Assembly (NCBI GenBank): GCA_027600665.1 | Contig: JADGJL010000185.1 | Location: 1 to 34,195 of the forward strand | Direction: 5' to 3' | From: Irineochytrium annulatum | Taxonomy: Eukaryota > Chytridiomycota > Chytridiomycetes > Chytridiales > Chytridiaceae | Length of the DNA: 34,195 nucleotides | The notes under the pieces: generated by a model | The model's database searches: none | Seen by the model: only the letters and a program-made list of their open reading frames with translations | What the model was told of the DNA's origin: nothing | Part shown: positions 25,601-34,195 of the stretch, in pieces | How the letters are laid out: each line of letters starts with the position of its first letter | How positions within the stretch are numbered: position 1 is the stretch's first letter | Translations under genes and position numbers: made by a program

Positions 25601-26692
25601 TTTGGCATGTCGTTACTAACGATTCAACAACTGTAGGCATCGCGTGACGGTCTTTTAGAAAATGGTTCATCGCTCAATACTGCGGTACCCGAACGGATGC
25701 TGGATACAACTTCATTTGACACGACACAAGCCGATGGCTCAACAAATGCCCAACTAAACGAGAACGTCCGTGATGATAAGGCACTTGACAAAGAGCAGCC
25801 ACATGCAACCATCGAACCCACTTTTTGCGACACTACTTCTGATCAAATTAAGAAAAGCAGAGAGTGTGTCGCAACGCCAATTTCATCATCACCGTCACCT
25901 CGCAAAATTCGGAGACATCCGAGTTCTTCTGGTGTCGGGGACTTAAATTCCTCTCACGAAAGTTTTACTTCACCCGTCCCACCCTCCTACCTACACCCCG
26001 TTTCAACATCACCCAACGTCCGGCGGGCAAAATCACCTTCTCCAGTTCGACAAAGCAGTCTTAAGTCGGCTTTACAAGGCGGCGAGGGCCGCAAGTCACC
26101 TCTCAGGGAGTCTTTGCATTCTGAGACTCATTCTAAACCAGCAGCGTTGGAGTCGGGCGCGTCGACACTGGTCCCTGCTGCTTCGGGCACTACTGCTTCA
26201 AGAGTGAGGAGTCCGAAGGCCGAAGCTGCTCAAATTGGAGTAGAGAAGCTTGTGGAAAGATTTGAGGCGAAGTCCCGGAGTGCGTCCGAATCTTCTGAGT
26301 TCTCCAACGCAAGCCTAAGCGAGGAGCCCGTACGAAGAAGGAAGCATCGACAGGCCAGCCTGCCAAAGTCGCATCCGCCGGGATCCTCTTCACACCACGA
26401 CGTCACACCTGTAACCGTTTCCGAAGGGTCCGAAACGTCTGGGGACGACTTCGTTCTCGTATCGAAACCGCGGGTCCCAGCGTATGTGCCGAAGACCGCA
26501 CAACCACCGACTCAAGCCATGGGTGTGAAGCCAGCCAGCAGGCTTTCGGTTTTGAAACCGGTACCGCCACCGAAGCCCGCGGAAGTCCAGTTGCTGAAGA
26601 GTAACTCAGACTTTATCCGGCTGGAAACGGGCGGGCGGGCCCAAAATCCTCCACCGATTCTTCCCAAGCCAGATTTGACCAGCAGTAAATGA
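22663..26692 (+). CDS. Rho guanine nucleotide exchange factor with DH-PH domains
   Basis: This is a Dbl-family GEF, predicted to load GTP on a Rho-type GTPase and so to act in actin and polarity control. Exons 22663-22813, 22859-23672, 23716-23746 and 23794 onward join in phase. The N-terminal half (about 340 residues) is low-complexity and unrecognised. The DH domain opens with RQEVIFELILTEKEYIRDL and contains the diagnostic LLKPVQRICKYPLLLKELLK near 24130-24220. The PH domain follows from about 24425 (RRFVFEGALVRCN, RFGVLFSDQFIIARS) and ends near the tryptophan in NKQAWLSHIQ (about 24750). The long C-terminus is Ser/Pro-rich with SPSPVRQSSLK and a PxxP-type KPVPPPKPAE near 26560-26585. It stops at TGA 26690-26692. 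The subfamily, target GTPase and exact start are not determined. Confidence 0.85.
23338..23397 (+). repeat. Two tandem 30-bp units inside the RhoGEF
   Basis: Two adjacent 30-bp units, 23338-23367 and 23368-23397, differ at a few bases and encode LPERTSSKLA and LPERTSSKHA. They lie in frame in the unconserved N-terminal part, so they look like a recent small in-frame duplication. Confidence 0.85.
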
Positions 26693-26828
26693 ACATGACC
26701 TTGTATTTATATCTATTAGGCAATCCGTGCTTATAATACACTTGCTGACACGTATCCAAACACTCTATATTGTCGGCACTTCTGCAGAGGCCGGTTGATC
26801 GGTTACCGGCTTCTATAGAGCTTTAAAA

Positions 26829-27235
26829 TTACAATCCAAGTGGGGAAACGCTTACGGATGCCCGCTCGATAGTAGCCTGGAGCTCGTCCACCCGTCTCCT
26901 CAACTCCTCATTTTCGTGCTTCAATGCTTCAACATCCACATCCGATGGGCCACCCAAAAACTGCTTGATGAAGCTAGAATACCATGAGAACTGCGCATCA
27001 GCAAGGCGCCTGGGCTGGAATGAACGTACTCTATCGGATTCTCGGGCTTCTCCGGCTCCTCGTAAAGTCCGACCAAAACTTCAAGCGATCAGCAAGGAGT
27101 TCAGCACGATCAAGATACCTTTCGTCAGCGCATCGATGATGCCGTTCTTCTCGAGATACTTCCGGAAGTCCTCCTTCTTCTGATCCTGCCACGACCGGGG
27201 TGAGTGTGCTGCGCTGAGAGTGCATGTCAAACCAT
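26829..27235 (-). CDS. MYCBP: MYCBP / AMY-1 family protein (FAP174-like)
   Basis: This small coiled-coil protein belongs to the family of human c-Myc-binding protein, a partner of A-kinase anchoring proteins. The Chlamydomonas orthologue FAP174 is a flagellar central-apparatus protein. Three clear exons join in phase: 27185-27119 (DFRKYLEKNGIIDALTK), 27078-27030 (VLVGLYEEPEKPENPI) and 26973-26829 (DFIKQFLGG, then heptads ENEELRRRVDELQATIE), ending in TAA. Human MYCBP has the same order RRYLEKSGVLDTLTKVLVAL, EEPEKPN and a C-terminal coil. No ATG lies in the first clear exon. The best candidate is ATG 27235-27233 followed at once by a GTTTGA donor and an intron to 27186, giving M-D-Q-K-K and 87 residues in total. 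Identity is strong; the ATG-only exon is tentative. Confidence 0.88.
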
Positions 27236-27296
27236 CTGTGTTGAATTCAAAGTCAGAGACGAGACGACTTTTTGGGACTTGGAAGGAAGCGGGAAC

Positions 27297-29522
27297 ATGG
27301 ACACGTCGAAACGGAAGCCGAGAGCCAAGAACGGGCTTTATATTGGAGTCCAAATTCCGCCGAATCTGATAAATCCATTCTCGACGGAGCTCGGGGAAGA
27401 TGATTGCCGATTAAGCCTGAAAGAAATTGCCGACGATTTATTGGAGATCCGGAGAGGACTGCTGCCACTGCAAGGTGGTCAGGTTGCTGCTCCGGAGATT
27501 GTGGGCGAGCCAGAACCTCGACACGCCAAGCTATCGACGGCTGCCAAGATGTCGTCACAAACATCTGTAACGACTCGCAAATCGAGCCAGCCTGGATCCC
27601 CGTTGAAGAGAGCTGCTAGTGTGGATCACGATGATGACCGTGACGAGCGGGTGAGTGATTTGGTGACGGGAGGGTAGCATTTACATATTCCTTTCCTACA
27701 TTAGAGCGAGGATTATTGCTCCGCGTGCTTGGGGAAAGGCAGTCTCTTGTGCTGTGATTCATGCCCGCGGGTTTTTCATCTCTCCTGCCTTGCTGAAGGC
27801 TTTGATTCGGAGGACGAGATTGAGGGCAGATGGGAGTGCCGGCAATGTGCATATCGACGAGTGAGTATCGGCGCTATCGTTTCACACCGAATCTAAAGCT
27901 CCTGATAGAAATATGGCGAGTCGAAACGGCCGCGGATGTCCAAAACGAAAGCGATCCCAGCACCGCGAAAGCTCTTCCAATGTCTCACCGATGCGCTGGA
28001 AGGCATGAATCCGCGTGTTTTTGAGCTCCCAAAGGCGATCAAGGACACCTTTGATGACTGCATTGCCCATCCCGCGACTGGTTCGTACATTGATACGAGG
28101 GAATACGAGGTTACCGTCCTCGCCACCAGGCCCGTTAGAGGTCAAAAAAACGTCGGCTATGTTATAGACGGGGCTTTAGATGGCGCTTTTTACGGACCGG
28201 GTGCTCCGGGACGGCACGCATCGTCAACGACGGAGAGTAGCAATGTCGCTGTCCTTGGGCCGAAAGTGAATGGCGTGAACGGGAAAGCTGGAGTCAAAGG
28301 GATGGTCGGAATCAACGAGACCAGCAATATGATGGCGCAAAAGGGGAAAGAGGAAGCACTGTGTTCAGCATCGCCGCTTTGCTATCATTGCCAAATGACC
28401 GGACCCCGAAATTCGCAAACATCACTTTTGGACTCGAATCTCATCAATCCGCCAATATCCAAAAACACGGGGATGCTTCGGTTGGCCGCATCCAGATCGG
28501 CGCTCATCCGTTGTGACTACTGTCGGCTGTGGTGGCACTTGGATTGTCTCGACCCCCCGTTGACGAGCGTGCCTTCCGAGCTTCAGGACGAGTGCGAAAT
28601 TGTGGATACAAAGCAAATACGTGACTTGCGGATACGAAGCTGGGGCGAATGGGCTGGCGAAACCTATGACTACCCGGACGCGATTAGACCGAAAGGGCGG
28701 GTCGGCCGGCCTCCAAATAATCCAGTGAAGGAGGCAAACGGGATTGCCTCGGATTTGAAGAATGAGAAGGGTGAAACGGTTGGGTTGGTAGCGAGCAGCG
28801 GCTTTGTGCAGATAAGGCGACGTTGGAGGTGCCCATGCCATGTCGACGCGGTGCTCCCGAAGGGGCGTCAATATCGACGCTGGAAATGGGTTGATCTGGA
28901 ATCCACGACTCCTTATACCCAACCGAACGGTGACGTGGTGATCAACGGCGATGCGGAATTCTGTTATGAGTTCGGGGGCTATAAATGCTGGACAGACATT
29001 TTGGAAGAAGTTCTACCTGTAGCTATGCGGAAACGGAAAGCAAAGGGCGGTCCCGTACGAGACCTGATTGCGATGCACAAAGGGTTGAAGTCGGTGAAGG
29101 TCCCTTCTTCGGTGAACGGCCTGAAGGCAGCGAGCGCGGTCGTATTCGAGTTTATGTGGAACGACGTCCTCTACCGCGTTCCGAGCTATCCGCTATCGTT
29201 TGAGGCAAATCGGCAAGGTCACGAATTGTGGGAACCAGATTATCGACAATGGGAGACTGTTTCGAAGCGTTCTTTAGATGCTTGCCTGATGGCTGTACAT
29301 GAGAAGCCAGCTAGCCCGCCGGCCGCCTTTTCTGCAGACGAAGAAGTTGTGAGTTCAGTGATATCGTATTACCGCTCTTTAAGCTCTCAGAATGACAATC
29401 TAACCACTTGTAACAGTTCTTATGGGCTGCGGTCTTACTACAACGGGGTTCTCCAACTCTCCAACCAAGTGCATAACAACGTGCACCCCTACTCCATCAA
29501 CCTGCTGCATGTTATGTTATAA
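27297..29522 (+). CDS. RCO1: Rco1/PHF12-like double PHD-finger protein, probable Rpd3S deacetylase subunit
   Basis: Rco1 is a chromatin-reading subunit of the Rpd3S histone deacetylase complex, which deacetylates transcribed genes. Exons are 27297-27650, 27705-27860 and from 27909. PHD1 fills exon 2: YCSACLGKGSLLCCDSCPRV, FHLSC and WECRQC give the C4HC3 ligands. Just after it comes PRKLFQCLTDALEGMNPR with FELPKAIKDTF, like the segment between the PHD fingers in fungal Rco1. PHD2 spans about 28375-28865 with CYHCQMT, RCDYCRLWWHLDCLDPPLT and RRRWRCPCH, split by a roughly 70-residue insert. Two ends are possible. Splicing 29349-29416 (GTGAGT..AACAG, phase 0) gives 669 residues and TAA at 29474-29476. 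Reading through gives 707 and TAA at 29520-29522. A basic KRPR sequence follows PHD1. The Rpd3S role is inferred from family membership. Confidence 0.85.
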
Positions 29523-29655
29523 TTAGCGTATATCATATTTATTGCTACGAATACACGTATACCATGAAGCCGACGCGCGCCATTAGAAAGGGTTCGGCAC
29601 TTAGCGAACTTGGAGAAGGAAAAGGCGAAATAAAGACACGGCAAAACGTTCCATC

Positions 29656-32299
29656 ATGAAGACCGACGCTTCGGCCCCATCCACGGGAGCCTCCGCGATC
29701 TGGTGAGTCGCGAGGACGGCCGCGGCGGCGGGAGTGCTGCCTGATAGATCGCTGATCTCCGTCGCGTGAACAGGCTCCGGGTGGTGATCCTGGCCGGCAT
29801 CAGTGTTCTTGCCATCAGCTCGCGTCTCTTCAGTGTCATCCGATTTGGTGCGTCGACTTCACCCTCTTGCCGCGATCTGCTCACGTTATTTTCCGAATGC
29901 AGAGAGTGTCATCCACGAATTCGACCCCTGGTGCGTTTGTTTCTTGGACGTTGCCTAACTCACTGACCGCGTTCCATCAGGTTTAACTTTCGTTCTACGC
30001 GTGAACTCGTGGAAAATGGCTTCTACGACTTTCTTAACTGGTGAGATATGTCTTTAAGCTCGCTGATGGATTACTCCTCATTACAAATGAAGGTTCGATG
30101 AGCTTTCCTGGTACCCACTCGGTCGTGTCGTTGGTGGAACGGTCTACCCGGGCATCATGGTCACGGCTGGCGGCATCCATTGGATTCTTCACCAGCTTAA
30201 TTTCCCGGTCGACATCCGGAACATCTGTGTATTCCTTGCCCCCGTCTTCTCGGCCTTCACCGCCATCGCCGCCTACCTCCTTACCGTCGAAGTAAAGGAT
30301 GCGTCGGCCGGCCTTCTCGCTGCGGCCTTCATCGGCATCGCCCCCGGTTACATCTCCCGATCGGTCGCCGGGTCGTACGACAACGAAGGCATCGCCATCT
30401 TCCTTTTGATGTTCACTTTCTACCTATGGTTAAAGGCACTGAAGCTCGGGTCGGCTCTGTACGGCGGGCTCACGGCCTTCTTCTATTTCTACATGGTGTC
30501 GGCTTGGGGAGGTTATGTCTTTATTATCAACCTTATACCCTTGCACGTGCTCGCTCTGCTCATCATGGGCCGCTTCTCGCCGCGCCTTTATATCTCGTAC
30601 TCATCGTTTTACGTGATCGGCACATTGGCGTCGATGGAGATTCCTTTCGTCGGGTTCCAGCCCACACGGACTTCCGAGCACATGGCTGCCCTCGGTTGGT
30701 GTTTTCGTGCTTACATGTCCTCATCTCGCAATTTTAGGCATGTTCGGTTTGATTCAGATCGTTGCCTTTGTCGAGATGATCCGAAGCCATCTATCGGCGA
30801 ACCAGTTCAAGCTTCTGTTCCATGGCTTAATTGCTGGAATTTTCATCGTTGGTTTTGCCGGCCTCGTTGCCTTGACCGTGGGTGGATACATCGCTCCGTT
30901 CACGGGCCGTTTCTACTCGCTTTGGGATACAGGCTATGCAAAGAAGTACATCCCAATCATTGCTTCCGTGTCGGAACACCAACCGACGGCGTGGCCTTCG
31001 TTCTTCTTTGATCTTCAACTTCTGATTCCGCTGTTCCCTGCCGGAGTGTACTTCTGCTTCCAGGTACTGTTGCCTATCCGTCGTTGAGGAAGCCCTTAAC
31101 AATTATTGTTACAACTTTCAGGATTTAAGGGATGAACATGTGTTTGTGGTAGGGTCTTGTTTGCTGGTGCTGATTTGCTTTAACGCCTTGACTGTAGATT
31201 CTTTATGCAGTGACGGCCAGCTACTTTGCCGGAGTCATGGTTCGTCTGATGCTCACATTGACCCCTGTCGTATGCATTGCCTCCGCAGTCGCGATGTCGA
31301 AGTTATTGGATACGTACCTGATCCCGCGTGAGGTGACGAAGGCGACGCTCCAGACGACGCCACCGCTGGATCCGAAGGACTCGAAAGAGAGCAAGGCTCC
31401 CGAACGTGTTTCTGTCGTCGAAAGGGCGTTCGGCTCCGAGTCTATGGTAGTTGTTATCCTCTCCGCGGTCGTTCTATGCCTCTTCACCTGGCACTGCACC
31501 TGGGTTACTTCGAACGCGTACTCGTCCCCTTCGATCGTGTTGGCCTCGAGGGGCTCCGACGGCAATCAAATGATCATCGACGACTTCCGAGAGGCCTACT
31601 ACTGGCTGCGACAGAACTCGGACGAGAAGGCGAAAATCATGTCGTGGTGGGACTACGGCTACCAAATTACAGGCATGGCGAACAGGACCGTTCTCGTCGA
31701 CAACAACACCTGGAACAACACACACATCGCGACCGTCGGGAAGGCGATGGCGTGCAGCGAGGACGTCTCGTACGAGGTCATGAGGCGGCACGATGTGACG
31801 TACGTGCTCGTTATCTTCGGGGCTGCTATCGGGTACTCAGGCGACGACATCAACAAGTTCCTGTGGATGATCCGTATCGGGGAGGGCGTTTACCCGAGCG
31901 ACATCAGCGAGAGGAACTTTTTCACCGACCGGGGCGAGTACCGCGTCGACGGGGACGCCACGCCGACGATGAAGAACAGCTTGATGTATAAGATGTCGTA
32001 CTACCGTTTTGCGGACCTCTTCGGGCCCAACGGTCAGCCGTACGATCGTGTCCGTGGATCGCACATCCCCAAGAAACCCATTAAGCTGCACGTGATTGAC
32101 GAAGGTTTGAATTTTAAGGTTCTATTGGCTGGAACGCGTTGCTGACTTTTCTCGGCGTACTTCAGCGTTCAGCTCGGAGAACATGATTGTGCGGATTTAC
32201 AAGGTGAAGGACCTGGACAACATTGGTCGGTCATTGAGCGCGGCGGCCAGCTTTGGTACGAAGAGGAAGAAGAGGAGCCACGGGCGTAAGGGAAAGTAG
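29656..32299 (+). CDS. STT3: Oligosaccharyltransferase catalytic subunit STT3
   Basis: STT3 is the catalytic multi-pass ER membrane subunit that transfers the lipid-linked oligosaccharide to Asn-X-Ser/Thr. Nine exons join in phase: 29656-29702, 29774-29847, 29903-29930, 29981-30040, 30093-30694, 30738-31063, 31122-31148, 31198-32104 and 32166-32299, giving 734 residues (human STT3A 705). Visible family motifs are [18 protein letters not shown] (first acidic motif), [15 protein letters not shown] (second), [12 protein letters not shown] (SVSE loop), [16 protein letters not shown], the catalytic-domain WWDYGYQI and [10 protein letters not shown] (sequon-like site). It ends [13 protein letters not shown], followed by a lysine/arginine-rich tail. 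The first exon is short and hydrophilic; the start fits because splicing leads straight into the first membrane helix. The last donor is GTTTGA, required by phase and by conserved sequence on both sides. Confidence 0.97.
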
Positions 32300-32406
32300 A
32301 TAGGGAGTGGGAGAAAGATTATTGTAATAATCAAATATATAACATTGAATGTATCTACCATCCTGCACCTCAAGAACGCTTTTGCGCTTTATCCATCGTC
32401 CCTGCT
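32300..32406. other. Short convergent gap between STT3 and TACO1 stops
   Basis: Only 107 bp separate the two convergent stop codons. The AT-rich first half, with ATAATCAAATATATAAC near 32327-32343, probably carries 3'-end processing signals. The 3' untranslated regions may overlap on opposite strands. Confidence 0.45.
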
Positions 32407-33449
32407 TTAACCTGCTGCTGCGTTGTGGAAAACCCTCACTACCTCGCTCTGGCCCTCTAGCGCGTCCAGCAATGCCCCGAGATCCACCCCTCGCTCCTCC
32501 GTCATCTCCACCCGGTCACCCTCCGGCACCCACGCCACCGGCTCGAGCGCCCTAATCTCGTAACCCTTCGCCTCGAGCGCCGCCTTCACCCCCATCACGT
32601 CCGCCAAGGCGCACTGCACCTCCACCCCGCCGCCCCCGTCCTCGCCCGACGCGTCCTCCCGCACGTCCACGACGCCGTCGCAGTCGATGGCGGCCTCCAC
32701 CATCGCATCCACGTCCACGTCCGCATCCACATCCACATCCACATCCGACGAACCCTTGCCAAAGATGATCCGGGCCGTCCGTCGAAACAGGTACCCCACA
32801 GGCGTCAGTGCGCCGCCGTGCTTGGTGAACGCGTGCTTCACCTTTTCATTCCCCCGGTCATCAGTTAAAAACCCAAAAAGAAAGGAAAAAATCAGAATTC
32901 TTTACCTCGGCAAAGGTCTTGTTTCTGTTGGTCGTGTGCGCCTGCACGACCACGGCGACGCCCGACGCGCTCAGGCCCTCGTACACGACCTCCTCGGCCT
33001 CGGCCTCAGCCTTGGATGACGATGACGCCGCGCCCCCGCCCGCGCCGATGGTCGCAAGACCCTTGGCCATCGCGACCTCCACGTTGGCTTTCGGCATCTG
33101 AAGCTTCTTGGCCAGATGTAAAGCGGCCGCTGTTTTAATCAGTCAAAACACACGCGGTACAGTGGATGGGAGGAGGTTTCTCTTTACCTAGGTAGGGGTT
33201 CAGCGAGGGAGACGTCTCGCCCTTCCCGGCCTTATACGAGCTGATGATGAAGGACGTGGCCTTGGAGAAGGCTTTACCGCGGGCCACGTCCGCCGCGCCC
33301 TTGGCTCGCTTGATCTGGGACCATCGGTTGTGGCCGGCCAGGGCCGGGATGGAGGAGTGGAGGTGGCGACACCATGGGCGTGCTGGGGTGGAGGGGATCC
33401 GGGGAGGTCGCGGGAGAGGCGATGTGAGGGATCGGAGGAGAGGTCGCAT
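32407..33449 (-). CDS. TACO1: YebC/TACO1-family mitochondrial translation factor
   Basis: TACO1-type proteins assist synthesis of mitochondrially encoded proteins such as COX1; bacterial YebC relatives act on ribosomes. Exons are 33449-33188, 33129-32906 and 32841-32407, all in phase, with introns of 58 and 64 nt and a total of 306 residues. The N-terminus from ATG 33449 is rich in Arg, Ser and Pro without acidic residues, as in a mitochondrial targeting peptide. It is followed by the hallmark AGHNRWSQIKRAKGAAD. Next come LAKKLQMPKANVEVAMAKG, VVYEGLSASGVAVVVQ and VKHAFTKHGGALTPVGYLF. The last exon has the family C-terminal half with GVEVQC and LDALEGQSEVVRVFHNAA. An Asp-Val dipeptide run interrupts the middle domain. 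The alternative upstream frame begins with TTG at 33470, so I prefer ATG 33449. Confidence 0.92.
32711..32748. repeat. Six-base repeat coding Asp-Val in TACO1
   Basis: On the minus strand GATGTG/GACGTG hexamers repeat six to seven times, with one GCG interruption. They encode alternating aspartate and valine. The run lies inside the last TACO1 exon and looks like an expanded coding microsatellite. Confidence 0.8.
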
Positions 33450-34012
33450 GCAGAATGCAAAGGGCGACAATGTTTAGCTTAATGAAATTGACGCACGCCG
33501 ATCACAATACATCAAGCCACCAGCCAGGGTACAAGAGCTGGATGCTTCGGTCTTCGAGTGCAAAAGAGCTGGTGTTGCCGGTGGTAGCCTCGGCCTTGAT
33601 TAAGTGAATTTATAACCCTAAGCGAGCACGCCTTCGATCAATCCATTGGCGGGATCTTGCTCAGGGATGCTGTTAAACGGATGCTGTTAAATGGCCATCG
33701 TAATTTGACACTTCGAACGCGACTTCTCAAATTAACCAGTCTTGACGGAACCCGCATTGGAGTGATGAGCCTCGTGGATGAGGCGCAGGATATGGTGCAG
33801 TGGCGCATGCTGTAGTGTAGCTGCAGCAGATAACGATTCACTTCACCCTTCGCGCCTTGGGCGCCGGCTCAACGACCACGTTCCTCCTCGCGCCACCTCG
33901 ATATTCTGATAAACTCGCCAGCATCCAGCAGAGAGGCATGCGGCAAAAATGACCGAGAGGGACGTTGACAGTCTTCCTTCACAAGCCAACATAGAAATCA
34001 CCAACGGCCGAT
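33450..34012. other. Region upstream of TACO1 with only weak open frames
   Basis: The leftmost part should hold the TACO1 promoter. A plus-strand frame is open from about 33600 to the TAG at 33813-33815, with an ATG at 33681. It gives 44 residues that I do not recognise. On the minus strand a frame ending at TGA near 33840 would encode a basic tail. Neither is well supported. Confidence 0.4.
33665..33691. repeat. Direct repeat of a 13-bp unit
   Basis: GGATGCTGTTAAA occurs at 33665-33677 and again at 33679-33691, one base apart. It is a short tandem duplication in a region with no assigned gene. Confidence 0.85.
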
Positions 34013-34195
34013 ATGGACACCTGGACCTCGGCCACGACGCTGAACGACGGGAGCCCCGAGGGTGCAGGGGACCCCGTCTCCACGCTGGAGTCGGCCCGGC
34101 ATCCCGCCTCGGCCGCGCCCGGCGACGCGGCCCTCCTCGTCCCGTCCCCTGTCCCACCGATCACGGTCCCTCACCCTCCCTTCCTCCATCGCCCC
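34013..34195 (+). CDS. Unidentified open reading frame entering from the right edge (partial)
   Basis: An ATG at 34013 opens a frame that stays open to the last base, 61 codons. The encoded N-terminus is rich in Ser, Thr, Ala and Pro and begins MDTWTSATTLNDGSPEGAGD. I do not recognise it. The sequence is GC-rich, so long chance frames are likely. The opposite strand is also open here and could instead be the 3' part of a leftward gene: joined through an intron to a basic end ARRNVVVEPAPKARRVK before the TGA near 33842-33840, it keeps phase. The two readings are mutually competing, and I prefer the plus strand only slightly. Confidence 0.35.
   Translation, partial: MDTWTSATTLNDGSPEGAGDPVSTLESARHPASAAPGDAALLVPSPVPPITVPHPPFLHRP

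Noticed and set aside
31474..31991. Long overlapping frames on both strands inside STT3 exon 8
   Set aside because: They are Arg/Val/Asp-rich shadows of the GC-rich catalytic-domain exon. The STT3 frame carries all family motifs.
33600..33815. Small plus-strand gene upstream of the right-edge frame
   Set aside because: Only 44 codons from ATG 33681, no recognised family, and it includes a short tandem repeat. It is noted within the intergenic entry only.

Overview
The window is eukaryotic nuclear DNA. Its genes are broken by many very short introns (mostly about 40-60 nt) and are packed closely on both strands. The protein set is fungal-like: a Nup170/Nup155 nucleoporin, an Rco1-type double PHD protein, Rpn5 and U2AF large subunit. 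It also contains two proteins tied to cilia: B9D1 of the ciliary transition zone, and a MYCBP/AMY-1 protein whose algal orthologue FAP174 is flagellar. Together these point to a flagellated (zoosporic, chytrid-like) fungus or a close relative. That placement is inference.

Layout, left to right. 1-9365 (-): most of a TPR/Mlp1 nuclear-basket nucleoporin whose 3' end lies beyond the left edge. 9857-10776 (+): B9D1 in seven exons. 11235-12239 (-): ribosomal protein eL6. 12808-17686 (+): Nup155/Nup170. 17681-18353 (-): AP-1 clathrin adaptor sigma subunit, tail-to-tail with and slightly overlapping Nup155. 18435-20196 (+): proteasome lid subunit Rpn5. 20637-22377 (+): U2AF large subunit. about 22663-26692 (+): a DH-PH RhoGEF. 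26829-27235 (-): MYCBP/FAP174-like protein. 27297-29476 or 29522 (+): Rco1/PHF12-like PHD protein. 29656-32299 (+): oligosaccharyltransferase STT3. 32407-33449 (-): TACO1/YebC-type mitochondrial translation factor. 34013 to the right edge: an unidentified open frame.

These are mostly housekeeping genes with no operon logic: two nuclear pore proteins, translation, proteolysis, splicing, vesicle coat, N-glycosylation, chromatin, mitochondrial translation and Rho signalling, plus the two ciliary genes. Regulation looks compact, with two head-to-head pairs only about 61 bp (MYCBP/RCO1) and 81 bp (AP-1 sigma/RPN5) apart between start codons. I found no mobile elements, CRISPR arrays, rRNA or tRNA genes.

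Exon joins were made by hand from GT..AG sites, reading phase and remembered family conservation. No alignment was run. I did not find a clearly novel multi-gene system. The most unusual points are an inferred intron inside the eL6 start codon, a Ser-Pro-Lys/Arg-rich N-terminal extension on TPR, overlapping tail-to-tail genes, and frequent GTT-type splice donors.
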